Below are positions 50,508-59,167 of a stretch of DNA of 64,000 bases, one piece after another. The DNA is from Chloroflexota bacterium (GTDB taxonomy: Bacteria; Chloroflexota; Anaerolineae; Anaerolineales; Villigracilaceae). The position numbers and the translations under genes were made by a program. Under the pieces are notes generated by a model. The model was not told the DNA's origin, did not search any database, and saw only the letters and a list, made by a program, of their open reading frames with translations. The stretch lies in contig JACRPQ010000006.1 in assembly GCA_016223135.1 (NCBI GenBank), positions 1-64,000 of the forward strand, written 5' to 3'. Position 1 is the stretch's first letter, and the number at the start of each line of letters is the position of its first letter.

Positions 50508-50609
50508 AACGTCAGTTCGGGATAAGCGTCCCGAAGGCTGATTCTGCTCTCGAACCCGCTGCGTCAAAAGCCTTCGGGACGATTCAAAAGCCTTATCCCG
50601 AATTCAGGT
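50508..50609. mobile_element. 102-bp MITE, copy 3
   Basis: Identical to copy 1 over its length. It is flanked by a perfect GATTTT duplication (50502-50507 and 50610-50615). It inserted in a tract of GATTTTGGATTT repeats between rel and moeA. Confidence 0.9.
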
Positions 50610-50665
50610 GATTTTAGATTTTGGATTTGCGATTTACGATTTGCGATTTGCGATTTTCAATTGAA
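50610..50665. repeat. GATTTGCGATTTACGATTT repeat tract
   Basis: A loose run of ATTTxxGATTT units upstream of moeA (GATTTTAGATTTTGGATTTG, then CGATTTACGATTTGCGATTT). It is a common dispersed repeat type. It can be read into moeA in frame but the gene starts after it. Confidence 0.75.
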
Positions 50666-50680
50666 GATAGGAAACTGCCC

Positions 50681-51913
50681 ATGCCTTTACTCAGCGTTGA
50701 CGAGGCGCGGGAAAGAATTCTCGCCCGCCTCACTCCCGTTGGTACAGAAACCATCCCTCTGACCGCCTGCACCCAGCGGGTGTTGGCGGAAGACATCATT
50801 GCGGCAAATGACCTGCCGCCCTTCGACAATTCCTCAATGGACGGCTTTGCTCTGCGCGCCGCCGACACCGCCCGCGCCGCCCCCGCCTCCCCCGTGACCC
50901 TGCGCGTGGTCGCCGACATCCCGGCTGGTTCCACCCCGACAATTTCCCTCGCGCCCGGTCAAGCCGCCCGCATCATGACCGGCGCGCCCCTGCCCGCCGG
51001 CGCCGACGCCGTCATCCCCGTCGAAAACACCGACTTCCATGACCGCTCTGCCGGCGCCCCCCTCCCCCCAACCATCACCATCGAAAAAGCCCTGCAGCCC
51101 GGCGAAAACGTCCGCCCACGCGGCATGGACATTCACGCCGGAGAGATTGCGCTCCAAAAAGGCGCTGTCCTCAACCCCCAGGGCATCGGCTTGCTGGTGA
51201 TGCTTGGTTTCGCGCAGGTGGAAGTGTACAAAAAGCCGCTGGTTGCCCTGCTCTCTTCGGGCGACGAACTGCTCAAAGCCGGCGCGCCCCTCCAACCGGG
51301 CAAAATCCGCGACTCGAACTCCTACATGCTTGCCTCGCTGGTCGAAAGCGCCGGCGCAGAAATCCTGCGCCTGGGCATTGCCAAAGACTCGCGCGAATCG
51401 GTGCATGGCTTAATCGAACAGGCTGTCCAACATCGCGCCGATATGATCCTTTCCTCGGCAGGGGTGAGCGTAGGCGCGTTCGATTACGTCAAGGAAGTTG
51501 TCGAAGCAGGCGGACAGCTCGATTTTTGGCGCGTCAACATGCGCCCCGGTAAACCGCTCGCCTTTGGCGAATATAAGGGCATTCCCTTTATTGGACTGCC
51601 GGGCAACCCGGTTTCGGCGTTTGTGGGATTCGAAGTCTTCGTGCGCGATGCCATCGGGCGGCTGGGCGGACGATTGTTCAGAAACAGGCTGAAGGTCCGC
51701 GTAAGAAGCGAGGAGGAAATCACCTCCGACGGGCGGGAAAGTTATCTGCGCGCCGTTGTCCGCGAGGCAGACGGTCAATTCATCGCCAAACTCACGGGGC
51801 ACCAGGGGTCAGGAAATCTGCTCTCACTGGTACAGGCGAATGCTTTACTAATCATCCCCGCTGGGGTAAAATGCGTGCCTGCTCGCCAGGAAGTGGATGC
51901 CTGGCTGCTCTGA
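50681..51913 (+). CDS. moeA: Molybdopterin molybdenumtransferase MoeA
   Basis: 410 residues. It inserts molybdate into adenylated molybdopterin. N-terminal MoeA domains (DLPPFDNSSMDGFALR, GQAARIMTGAPLPAGADAVIPVE) precede the MoCF fold (LLSSGDELLKAG, LSSAGVSVGAFDYV, MRPGKPLAFGEYKGIPFIGLPGNPVSA (in pieces)). The C terminus is the beta-barrel domain. AGGAA lies eight bases before the ATG at 50681. The VKOR gene begins six bases after the stop. Confidence 0.95.
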   Translation: MPLLSVDEARERILARLTPVGTETIPLTACTQRVLAEDIIAANDLPPFDNSSMDGFALRAADTARAAPASPVTLRVVADIPAGSTPTISLAPGQAARIMTGAPLPAGADAVIPVENTDFHDRSAGAPLPPTITIEKALQPGENVRPRGMDIHAGEIALQKGAVLNPQGIGLLVMLGFAQVEVYKKPLVALLSSGDELLKAGAPLQPGKIRDSNSYMLASLVESAGAEILRLGIAKDSRESVHGLIEQAVQHRADMILSSAGVSVGAFDYVKEVVEAGGQLDFWRVNMRPGKPLAFGEYKGIPFIGLPGNPVSAFVGFEVFVRDAIGRLGGRLFRNRLKVRVRSEEEITSDGRESYLRAVVREADGQFIAKLTGHQGSGNLLSLVQANALLIIPAGVKCVPARQEVDAWLL

Positions 51914-51919
51914 GGAAAC

Positions 51920-52342
51920 ATGGAAAAACGCCTTTCACAAATCACCGTTGCCCTTGCCATTCTGGGTCTGCTGGTTTCGATATACATGACCGTTTACAAA
52001 ATCACATCCAACAACAAGATGTGCCTGGGTTCCGGCGATTGCAGCACCGTCAACGCCAGCCGCTATTCCGAAATCAACGGCATCCCGGTGGCGTTGATTG
52101 GCGTCATCGGTTACGCCGCCATCATCGGCGTTCACTGGCTCGAACGGCGCAACGCCTTCCTCGAAGAAAACAGCAGTTTGATTTTATTTGGATTTTCGCT
52201 CATCGGCTTCCTCTTCACGCTCTGGCTGGTGTATGTGGAAATTGCGCTCCTCAAAGCGCTCTGCCCCTTCTGCGTTACATCCCAAATCACCATGACAATT
52301 ATCTTTATTCTCTCTGTTATTCGAGTGGTTCGCCAACCCTAA
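51920..52342 (+). CDS. Vitamin K epoxide reductase (VKOR)-type membrane protein
   Basis: 140 residues with four membrane helices. Cysteines C35 and C41 (CLGSGDC) and the CPFC pair at 115-118 are the redox centres of VKOR/DsbB-type proteins. It oxidises extracytoplasmic thiol-disulfide partners by way of quinone. No thioredoxin-like partner is fused. GAGGAAA lies six bases before the ATG. Confidence 0.92.
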   Translation: MEKRLSQITVALAILGLLVSIYMTVYKITSNNKMCLGSGDCSTVNASRYSEINGIPVALIGVIGYAAIIGVHWLERRNAFLEENSSLILFGFSLIGFLFTLWLVYVEIALLKALCPFCVTSQITMTIIFILSVIRVVRQP

Positions 52343-52359
52343 TCCATCAGGAGGAATGA

Positions 52360-52575
52360 ATGCCCCGCATCAAGTGTCATTACGCCGATTGTGTGTTCTT
52401 GGACGAAGGATATTGCAGCGCCGCAGCAGTGGAAATTGACCCCGACACCGGCTGCGCCACCTACACCCCCTCCGATGAAGCCGAAGAGGAATGGGATGAG
52501 GAAGAGGAGCTGGAATGGGAGGATGAAGAAGAAGAGGAAGAAGACCTGTGGGATGAAGACGAGGACGAGTTCTAA
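52360..52575 (+). CDS. Small Cys-motif protein with acidic tail
   Basis: 71 residues. The first 35 have four to five cysteines (MPRIKCHYADCVFLDEGYC ... GCATY), resembling the small DUF1540-type metal-binding domain; the tail is a run of Glu/Asp/Trp (EEEWDEEEELEWEDEEEEEE). AGGAGG lies five bases before the ATG, so it is clearly translated. Function unknown; it follows the VKOR gene by 17 bases. Confidence 0.78.
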   Translation: MPRIKCHYADCVFLDEGYCSAAAVEIDPDTGCATYTPSDEAEEEWDEEEELEWEDEEEEEEDLWDEDEDEF

Positions 52576-52668
52576 CGCATCACATCCGACCTGCAGCCTG
52601 ATCCGCCCAAAAGAACCGCTTCTCCCTCGAACCTTTTTATACGGGACACAGCCTGTGCTGTGTCCTTT

Positions 52669-53445
52669 TCATTTCCCAAATTGATAGAGCAAAATTCCCG
52701 CCGCCACCGAAAGGTTCAACGAACTGCATCGTCCCCGCATGGGCAGGGAGACCGTCACATCGCAGGCGTCCATTTGCTCGCGCGAGAGACCCTTCTGCTC
52801 ATTGCCCAACACCAGCGCCCAAGGGATTTGAGGAACGAGAGTGTGATACTCCACCTCGCCATGCGCCGACGTGCCAATTAATTGAAACTTCCGCTCGCGC
52901 GCCCATGCCACGAACTCCCCAAAGGAAGTTTGGACGACCGGCTTCCAGAACAAAGCGCCCATGCTGGAGCGCACCACCGCAGGATGATATAACTCCACCC
53001 CGCCCTCCAGCAGAAACAAAACGTCCGCGCCGATGCCGTCCATCGTCCGCAAAATCGTTCCGACGTTGCCGGGGTCTTGAGGGGAAACCAGCGCAACCGC
53101 CCGGCGGACATTCCGCAGGTCGCTCAATGGGGTCTGCCGCTGACGGACAATGGCGAGGATGCCTTGCGGGTTTTCCTTGTCGGCGAGGGATTCCATCACT
53201 TGCGGAGTGACAGGCTGAGGCGGAGAAGGGAGGCGCGTCATCAGTTCGTGAGCGAATTTGCTCGTGAGCAGGTCCGGCGCATAAAGCACATTTTCCACTT
53301 CCCAGCCGGCTTCAACCGCCTCGCCTACGTGATGGATGCCCTCCACAAGAAACAATCCGCTTTCGCGCCGCGCTTTTTTCTGGCGCAAGGCGCGCACCTG
53401 TTTGACGAGCGGGTTACTGAGACTGGCAATCAATGGCTTTTTCAT
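52669..53445 (-). CDS. SpoU/TrmH-type RNA 2'-O-methyltransferase
   Basis: 258 residues. An N-terminal RNA-binding domain (SNPLVKQVRALRQKKARRESG) precedes the knotted SPOUT domain with NVGTILRTMDGIGAD, LVLGNEQKGLS and LPMRGRCSSLNLSVAAGI. It methylates a ribose in rRNA or tRNA; the target is not known. On the minus strand TACAAT ends six bases before the ATG with no Shine-Dalgarno, so it is probably leaderless. Confidence 0.92.
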   Translation of the reverse strand: MKKPLIASLSNPLVKQVRALRQKKARRESGLFLVEGIHHVGEAVEAGWEVENVLYAPDLLTSKFAHELMTRLPSPPQPVTPQVMESLADKENPQGILAIVRQRQTPLSDLRNVRRAVALVSPQDPGNVGTILRTMDGIGADVLFLLEGGVELYHPAVVRSSMGALFWKPVVQTSFGEFVAWARERKFQLIGTSAHGEVEYHTLVPQIPWALVLGNEQKGLSREQMDACDVTVSLPMRGRCSSLNLSVAAGILLYQFGK

Positions 53446-53451
53446 AGCCCC

Positions 53452-53457
53452 ATTGTA
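53452..53457 (-). promoter_or_regulatory. -10 box for leaderless methyltransferase gene
   Basis: TACAAT on the minus strand, six bases before the ATG at 53445. Confidence 0.5.
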
Positions 53458-53460
53458 AAA

Positions 53461-53496
53461 GAAACCCCCGAAGTCTCAAAGACCGCGGGGGTTTCT
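53461..53496. terminator. Terminator downstream of the cupredoxin gene
   Basis: GAAACCCCCG and CGGGGGTTTC form a stem across AAGTCTCAAAGACCG. The inner AAGTCTC word recalls the CCGAAGTCTT palindromes. Confidence 0.75.
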
Positions 53497-53512
53497 CCTC
53501 GTACAGACAGAA

Positions 53513-53923
53513 TTACTTGCCAGCCACAACAATCAACTTGCCGCTCATCCCCGCTTCCAAGTGACCTTCGATGCCGCAGGTGACATAATATTCACCAGGC
53601 GCGGAGGGCGCGGTAAACGTGGCAGAGGTAGTTTGACCGGGCAGAACCTCCACCTCCCAGTAGATGTTTTCCTCATCCTCATCGCCGAATTTTTCGCCGG
53701 CGTTTGTGCCGAGTTTGAAGATGACGAACTCATGCTCCACTGCGCCGTTGTTGACGGCGTTGATGGTGATTTCCTGTCCGGCCGGCACCGTGAACTCCAT
53801 CGGCTCGAACTTGAAATCGGTCATGGTGACGTTGATGGTGGTGGATGCGCCCCCGCCGCTGCATGCCGCAAGAACAAGCGACAGCACAAGCGCCCCGACC
53901 AATGAAAAATATTTGGCTTTCAT
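53513..53923 (-). CDS. Plastocyanin-like cupredoxin lipoprotein
   Basis: 136 residues. Lipobox LVLAAC; mature domain with the copper ligands His in VEHEFVIF and Cys, His and Met in CGIEGHLEAGM. Type 1 copper, likely an extracytoplasmic electron carrier. An acidic loop (DEDEEN) may guide docking. AAGGAG lies seven bases before the ATG at 53923. Confidence 0.9.
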   Translation of the reverse strand: MKAKYFSLVGALVLSLVLAACSGGGASTTINVTMTDFKFEPMEFTVPAGQEITINAVNNGAVEHEFVIFKLGTNAGEKFGDEDEENIYWEVEVLPGQTTSATFTAPSAPGEYYVTCGIEGHLEAGMSGKLIVVAGK

Positions 53924-54051
53924 TTTTGTCTCCTTACTGGTATTAGGAACACGATAACTATACTCCTGTTTTCGCTGTATTGGCAAGAGTATAAAAACAA
54001 AACTGAAAGGTACGGCGCGCAGGGTATACAGAACAGATGAGTCAAGTCTGT

Positions 54052-55281
54052 TTACTCATAGCGCAAAGCTTCGACCGGTTCGAGGTTGGCGGCGCGGCTC
54101 GCAGGGTAAATGCCAAAGAACAGCCCTACTGCGGCGGAGAAAATGGTGGCAAGCAGAACGGCATCCAAACCAACAAGCGGAATAAATGCCGTGCCGCTCG
54201 CCTCCGCAATTCGACCGACAATATAGGAAATCAACCAGCCAAAAGCAATACCTATCAAGCCGCCAATGAGACTCAGCAAGGAGGATTCGGTCAGGAATTG
54301 CGTAAGGATGTCGCGTTTGCGGGCACCCAGCGCCTTGCGCAAACCGATTTCGCGTGTGCGCTCTGTGACCGAGACCAGCATAATGTTCATGATGCCGATG
54401 CCGCCCACCAGCAGGGAAATGCCGGCAATGCCGCCCAGGAAAATGGTTAAGATGCCGGTGATGGTCTGGAATGTGGCGAGCAAATCCTGTTGAGTGAAGA
54501 TTGTGAAATCATCTGCGCCGACCGGCGTGCGGTGACGCGTTCGCAGAATGGCGGCGATTTCCTCGGCTGCTTGAGTCACCTGGTCGCCGCTGACCGCCTG
54601 CACAAAGATAATGTCCACGCGGTCGCTGGTGCTGCGGCGGATCAGGCGCGCCTGCGCGGTGGTGAATGGGACGATCACCACGTTATCCTGACTTCCAAAC
54701 GAGCCGCCGCCCTTCGACTCCAGCACGCCCAGCACGCGGAAGGGCTGTCCCTCGATGCGGACGGTTTCGCCGGTCACGCCATCGGCATGACCGAAAAGTT
54801 TCTCCGCCACTTCAGGACCGAGCAGGACAACCGAAGCGCGTCCCAAAATATGCTCTTCGCGGATGTATTCGCCCTCCGTGATGGAATAATTGCGCACTTG
54901 AAAATATTCCGGCGTCACACCCAAAACCTCCGGCATAGCCTGTTCGCCGCCAAACGAGACGACGCCGCTGCCCCGCAAAGCAGGCGCCACCGCCTCTATC
55001 GAGGGCGCTGCAAACTGATCGCGCAGCGCCTCGGCATCCCCCAGCGTAAGCGGTTTGGGGTTGCGAATAGTATCGGCGGGATCGCCGCGAAAGACGAACA
55101 ACAGGTTCGTGCCGATGCCGCTGATGGAACCGGTGATGGACGCTTCCGCGCCGCGTCCCACCGCAAGCATGGCAATGACCGCCGCCACGCCGATGACAAT
55201 CCCAAGCACGGTCAAACCGGACCTGAGTTTATTGCCGCTCAAACTTTCCAATGCTTCGAGAAAAGCCTGTCCCAGTGTCAT
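54052..55281 (-). CDS. MacB-like ABC exporter permease
   Basis: 409 residues. One N-terminal helix ([22 protein letters not shown]), a large extracytoplasmic MacB core, and three C-terminal helices (FTSIVGG-like [21 protein letters not shown]). Motif [18 protein letters not shown] is typical. It is half of a lipoprotein/peptide/macrolide exporter; ATPase and adaptor genes overlap or adjoin. Confidence 0.92.
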   Translation of the reverse strand: MTLGQAFLEALESLSGNKLRSGLTVLGIVIGVAAVIAMLAVGRGAEASITGSISGIGTNLLFVFRGDPADTIRNPKPLTLGDAEALRDQFAAPSIEAVAPALRGSGVVSFGGEQAMPEVLGVTPEYFQVRNYSITEGEYIREEHILGRASVVLLGPEVAEKLFGHADGVTGETVRIEGQPFRVLGVLESKGGGSFGSQDNVVIVPFTTAQARLIRRSTSDRVDIIFVQAVSGDQVTQAAEEIAAILRTRHRTPVGADDFTIFTQQDLLATFQTITGILTIFLGGIAGISLLVGGIGIMNIMLVSVTERTREIGLRKALGARKRDILTQFLTESSLLSLIGGLIGIAFGWLISYIVGRIAEASGTAFIPLVGLDAVLLATIFSAAVGLFFGIYPASRAANLEPVEALRYE

Positions 55282-55955
55282 GCGTCACCATCCAGTAAGC
55301 CGTCGCGCAGGCGAATCACGCGCTGCGTCTGCTCGGCGATTTTCGGGTCGTGTGTCACGATGATAAGCGTCGTCCCCAGTTCCTTGTTCAGGTTGAGCAG
55401 AAGGTTCATGATTTCCTGCCCCACTTTCGAGTCGAGGTTGCCCGTCGGCTCGTCTGCCATGATGATGGCGGGGTTGTTGACGATGGCGCGCGCAATGGCG
55501 ACGCGCTGCTGCTGTCCGCCGGAGAGTTCGTAGGGACGGTGCATCATGCGGTCTTCCAAACCCACCGCCCGCAGCGCTTCCATGGCGCGTTCGCGCCGCC
55601 CTTCCCGAATACCGGCATAGCGCAGGGGAAGTTCCACATTGGTCACCGCCGTCTGCCGCGAAAGCAGGTTGAAACTTTGAAAGACAAAGCCCACCTTGCG
55701 GTTGCGGATATTCGCCAGTTGGTCGTCGCTCAGCGAAGCGACCGCCTCACCGTCCAGCCAATACTCGCCGGAGGTGGGGCGGTCGAGACAGCCCAGTGTG
55801 TTCATCAGCGTGGATTTGCCCGAACCGGAAGGTCCCATAATCGAGACCACCTCTCCCCGCCGAATGGTGAAAGACACGCCGCGTAAGGCATGAACTTCCA
55901 CCTCGCCCATCTTGTAAATCTTGCGCAGGTCGCGCGTTTCGATGACGTTCGTCAT
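55278..55955 (-). CDS. MacB-type ABC exporter ATPase
   Basis: 225 residues. Walker [10 protein letters not shown], signature [15 protein letters not shown], Walker [14 protein letters not shown]. LolD/MacB-type. Its stop overlaps the permease start by four bases. The start at 55955 overlaps the end of the adaptor gene; a TTG at 55970 is possible. Confidence 0.93.
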   Translation of the reverse strand: MTNVIETRDLRKIYKMGEVEVHALRGVSFTIRRGEVVSIMGPSGSGKSTLMNTLGCLDRPTSGEYWLDGEAVASLSDDQLANIRNRKVGFVFQSFNLLSRQTAVTNVELPLRYAGIREGRRERAMEALRAVGLEDRMMHRPYELSGGQQQRVAIARAIVNNPAIIMADEPTGNLDSKVGQEIMNLLLNLNKELGTTLIIVTHDPKIAEQTQRVIRLRDGLLDGDA

Positions 55956-55959
55956 GTCA

Positions 55960-57249
55960 TTAATTCCCAAACGGACCGCCGCCTCGCGGACCGAAGAACT
56001 CCGTCGGCGGGTTCAAGATGACCAGGTCGCTCTCCTGCAACTCGCCGCCCGCCAGCACGCTCATCGTGTCGGAAGATAACCCCAAGCGAATGATTTTTTT
56101 GACCGGCTGACCGTTTTCCAACACATACACCACCCGTTCCCCTTCCGAAAGGCGGACGGCGCGGTTCGGTACAAGCAAAACATCATCCAGTTCCTTGACT
56201 GTGATATTGACCGCCGCCGTCATCCCCGGCTTGACCAGCGCATCCGCATCGGTCAACTCGACCGTGACCTTGAAACTGACCACCCCAGCTGTGACGGTGC
56301 CGGTCTTGGCAACCTCCACCACCACGCCGTTGTATTCCCTGCCGAGAATGGCATCGAAGGTCAGTTTGACCGGCTGACCCACTTCCACGCTGTTGATATC
56401 CACCTCCGAAACGCTCACGTCCACCAGCAGGCTGGAGAGGTCGTCGAGGCGGAATGCCGCCATCCCGGCATTGACCAAATCGCCGGGCAGCGGATACGCC
56501 TCGGTCACAATGCCGTTGAAAGGCGCAATGACACGCGCCAGGTTCAGGGTCGCCTTGGCGGCGTCAATGCGCGCCTGCGCAGCGGTAATCTCCACCACGT
56601 TGCCGCTAATCAGGCGGTCATACGTCCGCTGGGCGTCGTCCAGTTTTGCCTTGGCAAGCGCCAGTTCTTCATCGGCTTTGGCAATGGTGGTTGCGTCGGC
56701 GTAGCCCTTATAGGTCTTGACCTCGCGGACCTCGATTTTTCCGAACGGGGTATTCTTCGTCTTGGTGACAATCTCTTGAATGTCAATCAGCCCGTTCAAG
56801 CCTTCACGTTTTTTTCTGGCGCGGTCATACGCCGCTTGAGCGTCGCGCAGGGCAATGGCAGCCTGAGCGCGCGCCGTATCCGAATTGAGCAAATCATCGA
56901 GCGTCTTCTGCGCGCTGACCAGGTCCGCTTCCGCCAGAATGATGCTTTGCGGCAAAGACGACTTGGAAAGATATGCCATCACAAACCCGGCCGGGACGTT
57001 ATCGCCCACTTTCACGTTCACCGTGTCCACCGTACCAGCCGTCTGCCAAACCAGAATGGCGCTCTGCCTGGCGCGCACAGTGCCGGTGGCGCCGATGGTG
57101 GCGGTCAATTTGCCGCGTTCGATAACAGCGGTTTGAAACGTGTTTTGCGCGGCGGCATTGCGGCTGCGATTGAACCAAAAAATTCCCCCGACAACTACTG
57201 CACTCAGCAGGAGCAGCCATGCCCAGTTTTTCTTCAAAAATTTTCCCAT
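55960..57249 (-). CDS. Periplasmic adaptor (HlyD/MacA-like) protein
   Basis: 429 residues. N-terminal membrane helix ([18 protein letters not shown]), then the lipoyl and beta-barrel halves of an RND/MacA adaptor ([21 protein letters not shown] ... [23 protein letters not shown]). A coiled coil (about 110-225) separates them. It links the MacB exporter to the outer surface or to substrate. AGAGG lies seven bases before the ATG at 57249. First gene of the adaptor-ATPase-permease operon. Confidence 0.92.
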   Translation of the reverse strand: MGKFLKKNWAWLLLLSAVVVGGIFWFNRSRNAAAQNTFQTAVIERGKLTATIGATGTVRARQSAILVWQTAGTVDTVNVKVGDNVPAGFVMAYLSKSSLPQSIILAEADLVSAQKTLDDLLNSDTARAQAAIALRDAQAAYDRARKKREGLNGLIDIQEIVTKTKNTPFGKIEVREVKTYKGYADATTIAKADEELALAKAKLDDAQRTYDRLISGNVVEITAAQARIDAAKATLNLARVIAPFNGIVTEAYPLPGDLVNAGMAAFRLDDLSSLLVDVSVSEVDINSVEVGQPVKLTFDAILGREYNGVVVEVAKTGTVTAGVVSFKVTVELTDADALVKPGMTAAVNITVKELDDVLLVPNRAVRLSEGERVVYVLENGQPVKKIIRLGLSSDTMSVLAGGELQESDLVILNPPTEFFGPRGGGPFGN

Positions 57250-57340
57250 GTTGTACCTCTGCAAAGAAAAAATCTCGTCGTACTGCAAATATTCAAAATC
57301 CAGTAACTCACCTTACGCAGTTCCTTCGTAGGGCGGGTTA

Positions 57341-57432
57341 TGTCACCTGAAAACGCGAGATGCCCTTCGGCGTGCTCAGGGCAAGAATCTCGCGCTGCCG
57401 CACATCGGCACGGCTCTGCGGTGACGTATCAT
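57341..57432. repeat. TTATGTCACC inverted-repeat element with CCCTTCGGCGTGCTCAGGGC centre
   Basis: TATGTCACC is opposed to GGTGACGTA. Inside, CGCGAGAT faces ATCTCGCG around CCCTTCGGCGTGCTCAGGGC. It lies in the 387-base gap 57250-57636 between divergent genes, which holds no gene. A further TATGAT (about 57585) is a possible -10 for the next gene. Confidence 0.7.
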
Positions 57433-57636
57433 CTGTTTATACGGAAAAACCCAGCCAAAGTTATACCCTGAAAGCGCCGATTCAGTGTGGACGGATTGTG
57501 TAGATTTTACAAAACTCCAACATGACAATTGTGACGATTGTCGTCCAGTTAGGTGACATTTAAGCCTGTGGACGGGTTTTGGGTTTGGGTATGATTACGC
57601 TGTTACCTTGACTGGAACCTTTTTTCGGAGGAATTC

Positions 57637-59076
57637 ATGCAGTTTATACCGAGTGAGACCCTCACCGTTGACCGTAAGGCAAGAGCCAACATGCCGTTCT
57701 TCGATCTCGACCTGCGCTCTCCCGAAGAGCGCATCTGCGATTTCGACGATGTGGTCATTGAGTTCGCCCCCGAACGCGCCATGGTCGAGGCATCCCGCTG
57801 TATCCACTGTCCGGATCCCGCGCCCTGCATGCTCGCCTGCCCCACCCACAACGACATCCCCTCCGCCATGTGGCTGATCGAGCAGGGGCGCTTCTCCGAA
57901 GCCGCCGACCTCTATCACCAGACCAGTTCTCTGCCGGAGATTTGCGGACGCGTCTGCCCGCACGAACAACTCTGCCAGGGTTCCTGTGTCCTCAACAAAC
58001 ACCACACGCCGGTCCTGTGCGGCGAACTGGAAGCGTTTACCGTGGACTACAAACGCCGCCATGAGGGACACAACATCCCGGTCGCACCGCCGACGGGGAA
58101 GCGGGTTGCCATTATCGGGGCGGGACCGGCCGGTTTGGGCTGCGCCGACCAACTCGTCCAGCGCGGACACGAAGTCACCATCTTCGACGCCAAGCCCGCG
58201 CCCGGCGGTCTGCTCGTCTATGGCATCCCCAACTTCAAACTGCCAAAGGAAATCTGGCAGGAAAAGTGGAAAGAGTTCGAACGCGCCGGCGTCAAATTCG
58301 TCCCGAACACTTACATTGGCAAAGACAAAACCATTGACGACCTCTTTGCCGAGGGCTTCGACGCCGTCTTCATCGGCGTCGGCTCGGAAGTGGACGCCAA
58401 GATGGAAGACACACCCGGCACCGACCTGCCCGGCGTGTACGAAGCGACCGATTTCCTCATCCGCGCCAACGTGGACCCGCGACTCCTGCCGCCCGATAAA
58501 CGCCAGCCGCTCGAAATTGGCAAGCGCGTGGTCGTCGTGGGCGGCGGCGACACCGCCTCCGACTGCCTGCGCTCTGCCATCCGCTTGGGCGCCGAAGAAG
58601 TAACCTGCCTCTACCGCCGCACCGAAAAGGAAATGCCCGGCGGCAAAAAAGATCGTAAACTCGCCAAACAAGAAGGGGCGAAGTATCGCTTCCTTACCCA
58701 ACCCGTCAAATTTATCGCCGGCGAAGACGGCAGGCTTGCCGCCGTCGAATGTATCGAAATGAAACTGGGCGAACCCGACGCCAAAGGCAGGCGCAAGCCA
58801 GTACCCGTCGAAGGCTCGAACTTCAGCATCGCCTGCGATACCGCCATCCTTGCCCTGGGCTACTGGCCCGATCCCATTATCGGAAAAACCACGCCCAACC
58901 TCGAAACTCACAACTGGGGCTTGATCAAAGCCGACAAACGCACCGGCGCCACTTCGCGCGAGGGCGTCTTCTCCGGCGGCGACTGCGTCACCGGTCCCGA
59001 CCTCGTCGTCACCGCCATGGTTGGCGGGCGCAAAGCCGCCTGGGCAATTGACGAATACTTGAGAAACAAAAAATAA
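57637..59076 (+). CDS. GltD-like FAD/Fe-S oxidoreductase (glutamate synthase small-subunit type)
   Basis: 479 residues. The N-terminal Fe-S region is CIHCPDPAPCMLACPTHND and CGRVCPHEQLCQGSC; the FAD site VAIIGAGPAGLGCADQL; the NAD(P)H site VVVVGGGDTASDCL; and GGDCVTGPDLVVTAM late. It is a stand-alone glutamate-synthase beta/SudA/NfnB-type flavoprotein; no glutamate synthase large subunit is adjacent, so the electron acceptor is unknown. GGAGG lies six bases before the ATG. Confidence 0.92.
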   Translation: MQFIPSETLTVDRKARANMPFFDLDLRSPEERICDFDDVVIEFAPERAMVEASRCIHCPDPAPCMLACPTHNDIPSAMWLIEQGRFSEAADLYHQTSSLPEICGRVCPHEQLCQGSCVLNKHHTPVLCGELEAFTVDYKRRHEGHNIPVAPPTGKRVAIIGAGPAGLGCADQLVQRGHEVTIFDAKPAPGGLLVYGIPNFKLPKEIWQEKWKEFERAGVKFVPNTYIGKDKTIDDLFAEGFDAVFIGVGSEVDAKMEDTPGTDLPGVYEATDFLIRANVDPRLLPPDKRQPLEIGKRVVVVGGGDTASDCLRSAIRLGAEEVTCLYRRTEKEMPGGKKDRKLAKQEGAKYRFLTQPVKFIAGEDGRLAAVECIEMKLGEPDAKGRRKPVPVEGSNFSIACDTAILALGYWPDPIIGKTTPNLETHNWGLIKADKRTGATSREGVFSGGDCVTGPDLVVTAMVGGRKAAWAIDEYLRNKK

Positions 59077-59101
59077 CACCGCTGAGGGCAGGTGCAAGAA
59101 G

Positions 59102-59137
59102 GAGACTCCCCGTAAACCACGGGGAGTCTCTGCTTTT
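59102..59137 (+). terminator. Intrinsic terminator after the GltD-like gene
   Basis: GAGACTCCCCG and CGGGGAGTCTC form a stem over TAAACCA, then TGCTTTT. Confidence 0.85.
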
Positions 59138-59154
59138 CGCCGCCGCCCCACGGG

Positions 59155-59160
59155 TATAAT
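59155..59160 (+). promoter_or_regulatory. -10 box for the leaderless HExxH-protein gene
   Basis: TATAAT ends seven bases before the ATG at 59168 with no ribosome site. Confidence 0.55.
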
Positions 59161-59167
59161 TCCCGCC

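Noticed and set aside
50621-50680. Extended N terminus of MoeA
   Set aside because: The extra residues come from the GATTTGCGATTT repeat tract; a ribosome site supports the ATG at 50681.
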